Assembly: GCF_014645795.1 (NCBI RefSeq)
Contig: NZ_BMMK01000001.1
Span: forward strand, 270,745-334,744
Direction of reading: 5' to 3'
Origin: Longimycelium tulufanense
GTDB taxonomy: Bacteria; Actinomycetota; Actinomycetes; Mycobacteriales; Pseudonocardiaceae
Length of the DNA: 64,000 nucleotides
The translations under genes and the position numbers were made by a program. This document shows, piece by piece, positions 29,842-38,937 of the stretch. The notes beneath the pieces are model-generated. The model made no database searches, had not been told where the DNA came from, and was given only the letters and a program-made list of their open reading frames with translations. Every line of letters starts with the position of its first letter. The first letter of the stretch is position 1.

Positions 29842-29893
29842 ACGTGCCCCCGGCAGGATTCGAACCTGCGCACCCGCCTCCGGAGGGCGGTGC
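29842..29893. repeat. att core, right copy (52 bp)
   Basis: Identical to 9205-9256. It forms the 3' half of the intact tRNA-Arg gene from the anticodon loop to the 3' end, so insertion of the element keeps the tRNA functional. Confidence 0.9.
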
Positions 29894-29916
29894 TCTATCC
29901 CCTGAGCTACGGGGGC
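29845..29916 (-). tRNA. tRNA-Arg (CCG)
   Basis: On the minus strand the acceptor halves GCCCCCG and CGGGGGC pair perfectly, the D stem is GCTC/GAGC and the anticodon stem-loop reads CCGCC-CTCCGGA-GGCGG with anticodon CCG (codon CGG). The T stem is GCAGG-TTCGAAT-CCTGC, and the discriminator is A; CCA is not encoded. It is the attachment site of the AICE, whose left end supplies the displaced 3' half. Confidence 0.95.
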
Positions 29917-30292
29917 CCATCGGTCGCGATCTCTCGCGGCGACGTGAGAAAGCTTAGCGCATCGATCGGCACGTCTCGCACACCCCTCCCCGCCGGGTAT
30001 GCCGTCGCACTGCGTGATGGGGTATGCGCGAGGAGTGTGGCAAGGGGGGCTCCTGGGAAGGCTGGGTCAGGGGTAGCTGGAATGGGTGATTTTCGAGGTC
30101 AGGGGCTCGGGTGAGGGAAGGTCAAGTCCGTCGGTGAGGGCGAAGTGCCGATGGGTGGCCGAGCGGGGAGGGGTTGCCGAGTCTCGGAAACGGGCAGGTG
30201 GAGCGCGCCATCAGAGGCGCGATGTGACACAGGTCGCCCCTCGGTTGAATATATGCGCATCTCGCTATATGTTGGCCGCGGAAGGAGGCAGG
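29917..30292. other. intergenic region, tRNA and transporter promoters expected
   Basis: No gene is convincing. Near 30246-30271 an A/T-rich imperfect dyad (AATATATGCGCAT … CGCTATATGTT) lies just before the cation-efflux gene and may be an operator for a metal-sensing repressor of the ArsR type; this is a guess from position and symmetry. Confidence 0.4.
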
Positions 30293-31216
30293 ATGGGTCA
30301 GGGACACGGACACGGACTGTCAGCCGCGGAAGCGGTCAGCGCGTCCGGGCGGTATCTCAACGGGCTGTGGATCGCGGCCGGGCTCGGCGCGGTGACGTTC
30401 GTGCTCCAGGTGACAGTGGGCTTGTCGACCTCGTCGCTGGCGTTGCTCTCGGACTCCGCGCACGTCTTCACCGACGTGTTCGGCGTGTCGATGGCGATCA
30501 CCGCGATCCTGGTCGCCCGCCGGGTCGGCCGCGGCGCTGGCCGCACGTTCGGCATGTACCGGGGCGAGGTCCTTGCGGCCCTGGGCAACGCGTTCCTGCT
30601 CTTCGCCGTCGCCGGGTGGGTGCTCTACGAGGCTATCGGGCGTCTCGCGTCGCCGCCGGAGGTGCCGGGCTGGCCGGTGATCATCGTCGGCGCGATCGGC
30701 CTGTTCAACAACTTCCTGGCCTTCATGATGCTCCGCGAGGGTGCGAAGGAGAGCATCAACGTTCGCGGTGCCTACCTGGAGGTCATGGCCGACGTCCTGG
30801 GCTCGATCGGTGTCCTGGTCAGCGGTGCGGTCACGGTCCTCACCGGTTGGCGCTACACCGACACCGTCATCGGTGTCGCCATCGGCCTCTTCGTCCTACC
30901 CCGGGCGTTCGGGCTCGGTCGCCGCGCGTTGCGGATCCTGTTCCAGCACGCACCGGAGCAGATCGACGTCACCGTCCTGCAGACCGAGCTCGGCCAACTC
31001 GACGGCGTCACCGAGGTGCACGACCTCCACGTATGGACCCTGACATCCGGCATGGAGGTCGCCTCCGCGCACCTGACCACCCGGCCCGAAGCGGACACCG
31101 GCGCCGTACTGGTGGCGGCGCAGAAGATGCTTGCCGACCGCTACCACATCGAGCACGCCACGCTGCAGGTCGAGCCGGGCGATGCACCTACTCGCTGCCG
31201 CGAGCTTTCCTGGTGA
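30293..31216 (+). CDS. cation diffusion facilitator (metal efflux) transporter
   Basis: ATG 30293 follows GAAGGAGG. The 307-aa product begins with a His-rich tail (GQGHGHGLS) and has six membrane helices. Helix 2 carries the metal site SDSAHVFTDVFG (His and Asp). In helix 5 the usual HxxxD is YLEVMADVLGS, with Glu in place of His, which may alter metal preference. The cytoplasmic C-terminal domain has DGVTEVHDLHVWTLTSG and ends with HATLQVEP. It exports a divalent metal such as zinc in exchange for protons. The H-to-E change leaves the metal open. Confidence 0.85.
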   Translation: MGQGHGHGLSAAEAVSASGRYLNGLWIAAGLGAVTFVLQVTVGLSTSSLALLSDSAHVFTDVFGVSMAITAILVARRVGRGAGRTFGMYRGEVLAALGNAFLLFAVAGWVLYEAIGRLASPPEVPGWPVIIVGAIGLFNNFLAFMMLREGAKESINVRGAYLEVMADVLGSIGVLVSGAVTVLTGWRYTDTVIGVAIGLFVLPRAFGLGRRALRILFQHAPEQIDVTVLQTELGQLDGVTEVHDLHVWTLTSGMEVASAHLTTRPEADTGAVLVAAQKMLADRYHIEHATLQVEPGDAPTRCRELSW

Positions 31217-31247
31217 CGTAAGGGTTTTACCGGACAGGTAGCCGAAG

Positions 31248-31281
31248 TGCGGCGTGTGGCGCCCAGACGCCACACGCCGCA
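31248..31281 (+). terminator. terminator after the cation-efflux gene
   Basis: A 14-bp perfect stem TGCGGCGTGTGGCG/CGCCACACGCCGCA with loop CCCAGA lies 31 bases after the stop. Confidence 0.7.
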
Positions 31282-31388
31282 TCCGTTTCCTGGTAGGAAA
31301 AGCGGCGGAAGCAAGCCGCTTTGCCCGAACCCCGCCCCACCGCCGCCCCGCGCTCGTAAACTGCGCCAAACGATGGGGGAGGCGGGAA

Positions 31389-32644
31389 GTGGCGGTCGTA
31401 CGGACTCCACAGGTCGGCAACCCGGCCAGCATGCGCGAACTGAACCAACGCCTCGTGTGGGACCTGCTGCGAGCTCGAGGGGCAACCACCCGCCCCGCCA
31501 TCGCCAAGGAGACGGGCCTGTCCAAACCCACGGTCGGCCAAGCACTCGTCGGCCTCGAGGAAGCCGGACTCGTACGCACCGCGGGCCAACACTCAACCGG
31601 TCCCGGCCGCTCCGCCGTGCTGTACGAGGCGGATCCGTCCGCCGGTCACGTGCTCGGCGTCGACATCGGCCGGGAACGGATCCGGCTCGCAGTGGCGGAC
31701 CTGTCCGGCACGGTCGCCTCCCGCCTCGACGCACGCAACGGCTGCCACTCGGCCGATGCCCTGGTGCGGCTGGTCCGCGAGCTGGCCAACGGGGCGGTCG
31801 AGCGTGCCGGCCTGGCCCCCGGTGACGTGGTGACGACGGTGGTCGGGAGCCCGGGCGTGGTCGATCCGCGCAGCCGCGGGCTGCGATTCGCCCCGAACCT
31901 GCCCGGCTGGAGCCGAGCCGGCCTGCTGGACGAACTGACCGCGGTGCTCGGTGAGAACTTGGTCGTGGAGAACGACGCGAACCTGGCCGCGGTCGGGGAG
32001 CGGCAGCACGGGGCCGCACAAGGCGTCGACGACTTCGCCTATCTGGCCGTCGGCACCGGGCTCGGGATCGGGCTGGTGGCGGGCGGCGAGGTCTTCCGGG
32101 GCGCGCACGGCGCCGCCGGGGAGATCGGCTACCTGCCGTTCGGCGCCGGGATCGAGGAGCTGGTCACCGTCGATGGACCGGGAAACGAAGAACTGGCAAC
32201 CACCGCGTCGGCCTCACCCAGGGAGCGCGGCCGGATGGAGGACGCCGCGGCCGCCGCGCCGTACTGGCCACCGCGCGGGAACTCGGTCTGACCGAGGCCC
32301 GCTCGGCCCGCGACGTCTTCACCTTGGCCAGGGCCGGGAACGAGCGCGCGTTGCAGGCCGTGCGCACCGAGGCAGCGCGCCTGGCCTACGTGGTGGCGGC
32401 GGTGACCGCAGTCGTCGATCCGGAGCTCGTCGTCCTGGGTGGCGGGGTCGGCGCGAACGCCGACCTGCTGCTGGAGCCGATGGGGGAGGCACTGCAGCGG
32501 TTGACGCCCCTGGCACCGCGTGTCGTAGCGGGTGCATTGGGCGCGGACGCCGAGCTGACCGGCGCGCTCGCGGTCGGCCTCCGGACAGCCGAGGACATCG
32601 TCTTCGCACACAGGCTCGCCGCGGCCCAGGCGAACGTCACCTGA
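31389..32644 (+). pseudogene. ROK-family regulator, frameshifted
   Basis: From GTG 31389 the frame encodes a winged helix (MRELNQRLVWDLLRARG, RPAIAKETGLSKPTVGQAL) and then a sugar-kinase-like ROK domain (VLGVDIGRERIRLAVADL, VENDANLAAVGERQHG, YLAVGTGLGIGLVAGGEV, GAAGEIGYLPF). The usual zinc-binding CxCGxxGC segment of many ROK repressors is absent. Near 32245 the frame fails. The continuation (VLATARELGLTEARSARDVF, then LVVLGGGVGANADLLL to 32644) lies in the next frame. One base seems lost, giving a broken gene or a sequence error. Intact, it would be a 400-plus-residue repressor responding to a sugar. Confidence 0.8.
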
Positions 32645-33214
32645 TCCCGCGAGGGTGCGCCCGCCTCGCCGACGCGTCGCCGGGCCCCGGGGCCGAACAC
32701 CTGAATGGCCGCGTCATTGCTTCCCGTTGGTGACATTTGCCGGCAAACGCGGGAGTGACAGGCGTGGTCTTCACCCCAAAGGGTGGGCAGACTTTTTCTT
32801 GCTTTGGGCATAGCGTTACATCACCTCCTCCCTGGAGGGAGTCCTTTCCGTCGCATGGGTCAGCCGGGGAGACGGGGGAGGTGAACGCCTCCAAGGGGCC
32901 TGCCGCTGCCGGCCATGCGGTGATGGGGACGAGTTGCGGGACGGCACCGCGCCAGCCACACCTGTCGTCCCGCAGCGTGGTCTGGATCCAGTCGATCTTT
33001 CACTGACGTGCGGAGATCGTCGGAGGGCGCGGGGCGGACCGCGAGGAGGCGGGCGGCGACAAGGAGGCCGGTCAATACTGCGGCCGACTCCCCACACGCA
33101 TTCCCGGCGAGCACATCGAGGTCCATGCCGGGCCGGAGTCGGTGGCCGGTCGTGGTTTTCCGGCCACCGTGCCGCCCTGGTCTCGTGTCCTCCAGGCGCT
33201 CTCCCCACGCGTAG
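32645..33214. other. intergenic region between convergent genes
   Basis: No frame is convincing. Part of it (about 32848-32900) has runs such as AGCCGGGG, ACGGGGGAGGTGAAC that look like a structured RNA fragment, but no known riboswitch consensus could be matched. Confidence 0.35.
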
Positions 33215-35209
33215 TCACTCGATCTTGCGGTGTACGTCCGCCTTCGTCGACGGGCCGGGCTCTTGCTCGGCGATCCACGGCCCCGGCACCGACGCATCCA
33301 GCACACCCTCCTCCAGCCACGTGTAGCGGCCGGACAACACCTGCCTCGCCAGCTTCCGATCGCCGGTGTCGGTGTTCCGCCACAACCGCTCGAACAGCTC
33401 GTCGACCCGGACCCGTGCCTGCCGGCAGAACGCGTCGGCCAGCTCGTAGGCGGAGCGCCCGCGTTCGGGGTCGTCCCGGTGCTCCTGACGCAGGGCCTCG
33501 GCCCGCACGCAACTCGCGCTCATCGCGAACAGCTCCGCGCCGATGTCCACCACACGCCCCAAGAAGCCCTGCCGACGCTCCAGCCCACCCTGCCAGCGGG
33601 ACATCGCGTAGAAGGTCTGCCGGGCCAGCCGCCGGCTGGCGCGCTCGACGTAACGCAGGTGCTTCGCCAACGGCCCGAAGTCGCCGAACCCGCCTGGAAC
33701 CTGGCCCTTGCCGAGCACCAGCGTCGGCAACCACCGGGCGTAGAAACCGCCGGCCCGCGCCACGGCCTTCGCCTTGCGTGCGGTGTCCGCCTCGGGGTCG
33801 ATGATGTCGCCGGCCACCGACAGGTGGGTGTCGACCGCCTCGCGTGCGATGAGCAGTCGCATGATCTCCGAGGAGCCCTCGAAGATCCGGTTGATCCGCA
33901 GGTCGCGCAGCAGCTGCTCGGCAGGGACACCGCGTTCCCCCCGCGCGGCCAGCGACTCGGCGGTCTCGTAGCCCCGGCCACCGCGGATCTGCACCAGCTC
34001 GTCCGCCACCAGCCAGGCCATCTCCGAGCCGTAGAGCTTGGCCAGCGCCGCCTCGATCCGGATGTCGTGGCCGCCGGCGTCGGCCAGTTCGCTGGACAGC
34101 TCCAGTACCGCGTCCAACGCGAACGTGGTGGCCGCGACGAAGGCGACCTTGCCAGCGATCGCCTCGTGCTCGCCGACCGGCCGTCCCCACTGGACACGCA
34201 CGCCGGACCACTCGCGGGCGATCTTCAGGCACCACTTGGCGGCACCGGAACACAGCGCGGGCAGCGACAGCCGGCCGGTGTTCAGCGTTGTCAGCGCGAT
34301 CTTGAGGCCCTGTCCCTCCTCGCCGACGCGGTTCTCGGCGGGGACGAAGACCCGGTGGAAGCGGGTGACGCCGTTCTCGATGCCGCGCAGCCCCATGAAG
34401 GCGTTGCGGTTCTCCACCGTGATCCCGGAGGAGTCCGCCTCCACCACGAAGGCGGTGATGCCACCCCGGTAGCCGGGACGGTCCGAACCGGCCGACCCCT
34501 GCTCCGGCCTGGGCACCCGGGCCATCACCACGAGCAGGTCGGCGACAACTCCGTTGGTCGTCCACAGCTTCACGCCGTCCAGCAGGTAGCCGGTGCCGTC
34601 CTCGGTCGGCGTGGCCGTCGTGGACAGCCGGGCCGGGTCGCTGCCCACGTCCGGTTCGGTGAGGAGGAACGCGCTGATGTCGGTTTGGGCGCACCGCGGC
34701 AGGAACTTCTGCTTCTGCTCGGGAGTACCGAACAGCTTCAGCGGCTGCGGAACGCCGATCGACTGGTGGGCCGACAGCAACGCGCCCAGCGCGGGGTGCG
34801 CCGAGCCGGCGATCATCAGGGCACGGTTGTAGTACACCTGGGACAGGCCGACACCGCCGTACTCGCGGTCGATCTTCATACCCAGCGTGCCGAGTTCCTT
34901 GAGGCCACGCACGACCTCGTCCGGGATGCGCGACTCGCGCTCGATGCGCAGGCCGTCCACCTCGGACTCGCAGAACCGGCGCAGCCGGTCCAGGAACTCC
35001 TCGCCGCGCTCGCGCTCGGCCGGGTCCCCGCCCTGCGGGTAGGGGTGGATGAGGTCGAGCCGAAGCCGGCCGAGGAAGAGCTCCTTGCCGAAGCTGGGCT
35101 GGCGCCACCGGGTCTCCCGCGCGGCCTCGGCCACCCGCCGGGCCTCACGCTCGTCGACCTGCACGTCGGGCTGCTGTTGTCCCTTGCGGGCTGGATCCAC
35201 TGCGGTCAT
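33215..35209 (-). CDS. acyl-CoA dehydrogenase family protein (664 aa)
   Basis: The product has the acyl-CoA dehydrogenase core: LGTLGMKIDREYGGVGLSQ, FLLTEPDVGSDPARLSTTAT (flavin and substrate contacts), GYLLDGVKLWTTNG, QWGRPVGEHEAIAGKVA, IRGGRGYETAESLAARGE and LRINRIFEGSSEIMRLLIAR, where the Glu of FEGSSE matches the usual catalytic-base region. A C-terminal extension of about 170 residues (KAVARAGGFYARWLPTLV …) gives a length nearer to the very-long-chain type than to the usual 380-residue enzymes. It would oxidise fatty acyl-CoA with FAD in beta-oxidation. The gene stands alone on the minus strand. Confidence 0.9.
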   Translation of the reverse strand: MTAVDPARKGQQQPDVQVDEREARRVAEAARETRWRQPSFGKELFLGRLRLDLIHPYPQGGDPAERERGEEFLDRLRRFCESEVDGLRIERESRIPDEVVRGLKELGTLGMKIDREYGGVGLSQVYYNRALMIAGSAHPALGALLSAHQSIGVPQPLKLFGTPEQKQKFLPRCAQTDISAFLLTEPDVGSDPARLSTTATPTEDGTGYLLDGVKLWTTNGVVADLLVVMARVPRPEQGSAGSDRPGYRGGITAFVVEADSSGITVENRNAFMGLRGIENGVTRFHRVFVPAENRVGEEGQGLKIALTTLNTGRLSLPALCSGAAKWCLKIAREWSGVRVQWGRPVGEHEAIAGKVAFVAATTFALDAVLELSSELADAGGHDIRIEAALAKLYGSEMAWLVADELVQIRGGRGYETAESLAARGERGVPAEQLLRDLRINRIFEGSSEIMRLLIAREAVDTHLSVAGDIIDPEADTARKAKAVARAGGFYARWLPTLVLGKGQVPGGFGDFGPLAKHLRYVERASRRLARQTFYAMSRWQGGLERRQGFLGRVVDIGAELFAMSASCVRAEALRQEHRDDPERGRSAYELADAFCRQARVRVDELFERLWRNTDTGDRKLARQVLSGRYTWLEEGVLDASVPGPWIAEQEPGPSTKADVHRKIE

Positions 35210-35517
35210 GGTTCACGACTCCCTGCCGCTGACGGATTCCTCGACGGTACTACTGGCCGGTAACCCCCGCGAGCCGCCGATTGCGCTACGCAGTGGGGCA
35301 CTCCGCGGGAGGCTGGGTCAGGACGCGCGCATGGCCCAGCGTTCCCCGCTGTCCCGCATGCGAAACGTGAGAAGTTGTCGCCTGTGGGGTGTGGGGTCTC
35401 CGCCGATCCAGCGTATTCGTCACGCCAGCTCGGTGACGGGCGAAGCGAGCATCGCGACGAGGCGACGAGGCGCGCGGCGAAGCCCGGAACCGAGCAATCC
35501 CACGGACGAGCGACAGG
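35210..35517. other. intergenic region containing dispersed repeat copy 1
   Basis: Apart from the repeat at 35428-35500 nothing is recognised. The region separates two minus-strand units and should hold the promoter of the acyl-CoA dehydrogenase gene at its left side. Confidence 0.45.
35428..35500 (+). repeat. dispersed intergenic repeat, copy 1
   Basis: GCTCGGTGACGGGCGAAGCG, AGCATCGCGAC, GGCGAAGCCCGGAACCGAGC and AATCC make up a roughly 73-bp palindromic repeat that recurs at 43688-43760 and, reversed, at 52031-52099. All copies are intergenic. Confidence 0.75.
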
Positions 35518-36234
35518 TCAGTTGGGTGCCGGAAGCGGTTGGGCGCCGCGCTCGGCGAGCAGCTTCTTGAGCGTCTCGGCCTCCTGCGACTGCGTCTGCA
35601 GCATGCGGTCGGCGATGTTGCGCACCACGGGCTGGCCGGCGAGCTCGGCCGCGTACTCCATCATCGGCACGCCGCCCTGGTGGTGCCGCAACATCAGTTG
35701 CAGGAAGTAGGTGTCCAGCTCCTTGCCGGACAGGGAGCGGAGCCGGCCCAACTCCTCGGGGGTCGCCATGCCCGGCATCCTGCTCGCGGCCGCGTTCGGA
35801 GTCCCGGCGCCGTGCCCGTGCCCCGGGTCGTCGATCATCCACCGCATCGGCGGTCCGGTGGGCAGCTCCGACCGGTCCCACAGGCTGAGCCAGCCCTTCA
35901 TTCGGCCGACCTGCTCCAGCTGGCTGGTCTCGATGTCGTAGGCGAGCTGGCGGATCGCCGGATCCTCGGTCCGTCCGCGCACCCAGCCCGCCATCTGCAC
36001 GGCCTGCAAATGGTGGACGCTCATGTCCTGCGAGAACCCGACGTCGACGGAGCCCGCGCCCGGCCTGACCGACTCGATGTCGTCCCGGGCACCGAGCACC
36101 AGCCCGACGGCGGCGCCGAGCAACAACACCGCCAGCACTCCCGCCGTCACGACCAGCACCCGGGCGACACCACCGGAACGCTGTGGCGTCGTCTCGTCGT
36201 GGGTGTCCCAATGTTCGCCGCCCTCGGCGGTCAT
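35518..36234 (-). CDS. DUF305 membrane-anchored protein
   Basis: The 238-aa product has one N-terminal membrane helix (RVLVVTAGVLAVLLLGAAVG) and an extracellular DUF305 domain with the His pairs SQDMSVHHLQAVQMA and LMLRHHQGGVPMM, plus MKGWLSLW. DUF305 proteins are ferritin-like and may bind copper or other metals. It is translated together with the DUF3105 gene upstream on the same strand (ATGA overlap), a combination seen in many actinobacteria. The His-rich HGHG loop supports a metal link. Confidence 0.85.
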   Translation of the reverse strand: MTAEGGEHWDTHDETTPQRSGGVARVLVVTAGVLAVLLLGAAVGLVLGARDDIESVRPGAGSVDVGFSQDMSVHHLQAVQMAGWVRGRTEDPAIRQLAYDIETSQLEQVGRMKGWLSLWDRSELPTGPPMRWMIDDPGHGHGAGTPNAAASRMPGMATPEELGRLRSLSGKELDTYFLQLMLRHHQGGVPMMEYAAELAGQPVVRNIADRMLQTQSQEAETLKKLLAERGAQPLPAPN

Positions 36235-37031
36235 CGACCACCCTCCGGCTCGTCCATGCCGCCGCGGCCCCCAGCGGCCCCGCTCCCGGTCATCGGCACG
36301 GCGTCCGGGCCGGGCGGGGTCGGGTCGAACGGCGGCGGGTTGTCGGGGTCGAACTGGCCCGGGCCGAGCGCGTTGCAGGTGGCGCCGGTCTCCGGATAGG
36401 TGTACTGGTTCCGGCGCAACGAGCGCACGAACTGGTCGATCCGTTCGTCATCGGCGCTCTCCAGCTTCAGCTGGTGGCCCCAGGACTGCAGCGAGATCGG
36501 CTGGCCCAGCCCCGGGTACGGGGACATGACCATGAACGGCTGGCCCTCGGCCTTCCTGCGCAGCGTGTCGAGCGCGGCGCCCCGAACCTTCTCGGGGTCG
36601 TAGGCGATCCAGACCGCGCCGTGCTCCAGGGAGTGGACGAGGTTCTCCGTGCGGACCGGGTTGTCGTAGACCACGCCGTTGCAGGCGGCCCAGAAGCCGT
36701 CGTGCGGGCCACCGAACGGCGGGTTCTTGTCGTAGGCGACCCGTTGCGCGGGCGAGACGTGCTGGCCTTCCTTGTATTCCTGGACGACGACGCCCGGGAT
36801 CTGTGTCGAGGGATCCTTGTTCTCCGACGAGGGCGTCCACTGCGCCAGCCTGGCCTCGCGGGCCTGGTTCTCCGAGTGCTGGTTGTAGACGTAACCGAAG
36901 ATTCCGGCCGCGAAGACCAGGACGGCCACCACCGCGGCCACCGTGCCCCACGGCTTCGATCTCCGCGACGTCATCGCCGACCGCGCTTCACGCAGGGCTC
37001 TACTGCTCTTGTTCTTCTTGCTGCTGGGCAT
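36231..37031 (-). CDS. DUF3105 membrane-anchored protein
   Basis: Starting at ATG 37031 the product has 266 aa; a GTG at 37064 is an alternative. After a basic N-terminus (SSKKNKSSRALREARS) comes a membrane helix (WGTVAAVVAVLVFAAGIFGY). The DUF3105 domain has PPFGGPHDGFWAACNGVVYD, ENLVHSLEHGAVWIAYDP and VMSPYPGLGQPISLQSWG. The function is unknown, but the domain regularly neighbours DUF305 and copper-related genes. Its C-terminus is Pro/Gly-rich. It is divergently arranged with argS. Confidence 0.85.
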   Translation of the reverse strand: MPSSKKNKSSRALREARSAMTSRRSKPWGTVAAVVAVLVFAAGIFGYVYNQHSENQAREARLAQWTPSSENKDPSTQIPGVVVQEYKEGQHVSPAQRVAYDKNPPFGGPHDGFWAACNGVVYDNPVRTENLVHSLEHGAVWIAYDPEKVRGAALDTLRRKAEGQPFMVMSPYPGLGQPISLQSWGHQLKLESADDERIDQFVRSLRRNQYTYPETGATCNALGPGQFDPDNPPPFDPTPPGPDAVPMTGSGAAGGRGGMDEPEGGR

Positions 37032-37237
37032 GGTCTGCTGGCCCTCGTTTCCACCCGCCGCCACTGTGCCCTGGCAAGTGTAGGCAGGCGACCTATCCCG
37101 TCAACGCTTCAACGATCGAGTCGCGAGTCGATCTCTCCGGTCGCCCGCAGTGACCTCGCGCACACGGTGTCCCAGGGGCCGGGAAGAGCACCGAACCGGT
37201 TCGGGAGCAGCGGGAACGTCCGCCTAGACTGCTTCGG

Positions 37238-38902
37238 GTGACTCCTGCCGCGCTCGCTGACCTGGTTCGTTCCACCGCCGTCGACGTCCTCGTCGCGCGA
37301 GGGCTGGACACCGCCGCGCTGCCGGCGACGGTGACGGTGGAGCGACCCCGGCACCCCGAGCACGGCGACTACGCCACCAACCTCGCCCTGCAGAGCGCCA
37401 AGAAGCTCGGGGTCAACCCCAGGGAGCTGGCCGGCTGGCTGGCCGAGGCGCTGTCCAGCCGCGAGGGCATCGCCTCCGCCGAGGTGGCCGGGCCCGGCTT
37501 CCTCAACCTGCGGCTGGCCGCCGACGCCCAGGGCCAGGTGGTGCGCGACATCCTCGTCAGGGGCGCCGACTACGGCCGCGGCGACCGCTACGCCGGGCTC
37601 AAGGTCAACCTGGAGTTCGTCTCCGCCAACCCCACCGGCCCCATCCACCTCGGCGGCACCAGGTGGGCCGCGGTCGGCGACGCCCTGGGCCGGGTGCTCA
37701 CCGCCGAGGGCGCCGAGGTGACCCGGGAGTACTACTTCAACGACGCCGGCGCGCAGATCGACCGGTTCGTGCGCTCGCTGGTCGCCGCCGCCAAGGGCGA
37801 ACCGATCCCGGAGGACGGCTACGGCGGCGCCTACATCGCCGACATCGCCGCCGAGGTCCTGCGGCGCGAGCCCAACGCGCTGGACCTGCCGGCCGAACAG
37901 CGGGACGAGACTTTCCGCCAGGTCGGCGTCGGGCTGATGTTCGCCCAGATCAAGCGGAGCCTGCACGAGTTCGGCACCGACTTCGACATCTACTTCCACG
38001 AGGACTCGCTGCACAAGTCCGGTGCGGTGGAGCAGGCGGTCGAGGAGCTGAAGAAGCACAACCACCTCTATCTCGCCGACGGCGCGTGGTGGCTGCGCTC
38101 GACCGAGTTCGGCGACGACAAGGACCGTGTCGTCATCAAGAGCGACGGTTCGCCGGCCTACATCGCCGGGGACATCGCCTACCTGCGGAACAAGCGCGAG
38201 CGCGGGTTCGACCTCTGCATCTACATGCTCGGCGCCGACCACCACGGCTACATCGCCCGGCTCAAGGCCGTCGCCGCGGCGTTCGACGACGACCCGAACG
38301 TCGTCGAGGTGCTCATCGGGCAGATGGTCAACCTGCTCAAGGACGGCAAGCCGGTCCGGATGAGCAAGCGCGCCGGAACGGTGGTCACCATGGAGGACCT
38401 GGTCGACGCGATCGGCGTGGACGCGGCGCGGTACGCGCTGATCCGGTCCTCGGTCGACTCCGCGCTCGACATCGACCTCGACGTGTGGACCAGGCGCACC
38501 AACGACAACCCCGTCTTCTACGTGCAGTACGCGCACGCCCGGTTGTCCTCGTTGCTGCGCCACGCCACCGATCTCGGCATTCCGACCGAGGTCGCGCCGG
38601 AGAACGTCGACTTCGGCCTGCTCACCCACGATCGGGAGGGCGACCTGATCCGGACGCTCGGCGAGTTCCCGCGCGTGGTGGCCGGCTCCGCCGAGCTGCG
38701 CGAGCCGCACCGCATCGCCCGGTACCTGGAGGAGCTGGCCAGCGCCTACCACAAGTTCTACGACTCCTGCCGGGTGTTGCCGCAGGGCGACGAGCCCGCC
38801 ACACCGCTGACCACGGCGCGCCTGCAGCTGTGCGCCGCGGCGCGCCAGGTGCTGGCCAACGGCCTGGGCCTGCTCGGCGTGTCCGCACCGGAACGGATGT
38901 AG
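37238..38902 (+). CDS. argS: arginyl-tRNA synthetase
   Basis: The 554-aa enzyme charges tRNA-Arg. An N-terminal Add-1 domain ([20 protein letters not shown]) precedes the class I catalytic core with the HIGH-type motif [20 protein letters not shown] and the KMSK-type loop RMSKRAGTV. The C-terminal DALR domain ends in [10 protein letters not shown]. Start GTG 37238; no strong ribosome-binding site is seen, so a leaderless or weakly led message is possible. It heads the lysine/threonine operon, the same neighbour as in mycobacteria. Confidence 0.98.
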   Translation: MTPAALADLVRSTAVDVLVARGLDTAALPATVTVERPRHPEHGDYATNLALQSAKKLGVNPRELAGWLAEALSSREGIASAEVAGPGFLNLRLAADAQGQVVRDILVRGADYGRGDRYAGLKVNLEFVSANPTGPIHLGGTRWAAVGDALGRVLTAEGAEVTREYYFNDAGAQIDRFVRSLVAAAKGEPIPEDGYGGAYIADIAAEVLRREPNALDLPAEQRDETFRQVGVGLMFAQIKRSLHEFGTDFDIYFHEDSLHKSGAVEQAVEELKKHNHLYLADGAWWLRSTEFGDDKDRVVIKSDGSPAYIAGDIAYLRNKRERGFDLCIYMLGADHHGYIARLKAVAAAFDDDPNVVEVLIGQMVNLLKDGKPVRMSKRAGTVVTMEDLVDAIGVDAARYALIRSSVDSALDIDLDVWTRRTNDNPVFYVQYAHARLSSLLRHATDLGIPTEVAPENVDFGLLTHDREGDLIRTLGEFPRVVAGSAELREPHRIARYLEELASAYHKFYDSCRVLPQGDEPATPLTTARLQLCAAARQVLANGLGLLGVSAPERM

Positions 38903-38937
38903 CGCCGGCCCGCCGACGAGTGGATGTGAGCTGACCG

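Larger units (their letters stand above)
9205..29893. mobile_element. AICE-type integrative conjugative element at tRNA-Arg(CCG)
   Basis: About 20.6 kb lies between two 52-bp direct repeats. Int and Xis sit next to the intact tRNA, with a P-loop replication protein upstream of them. A single FtsK-like TraB with a DUF2637 spread-type partner replaces a type IV secretion system, which is the hallmark of actinomycete elements such as pSAM2 that transfer double-stranded DNA. The tRNA remains whole because the element supplies its 3' half. Apart from the lost end of the aldolase gene and one frameshifted small gene, all modules appear intact. Confidence 0.9.

Noticed and set aside
29600-29905. Frame ending APGRIRTCAPASGGRCSIP
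   Set aside because: This is the classic artefact of translating a tRNA-Arg gene antisense; no protein is called.
32737-33006. Possible structured RNA or riboswitch with ORF
   Set aside because: G-rich runs and GTGAAC look suggestive, but no c-di-AMP, cobalamin or other consensus could be matched, and no plus-strand gene follows.
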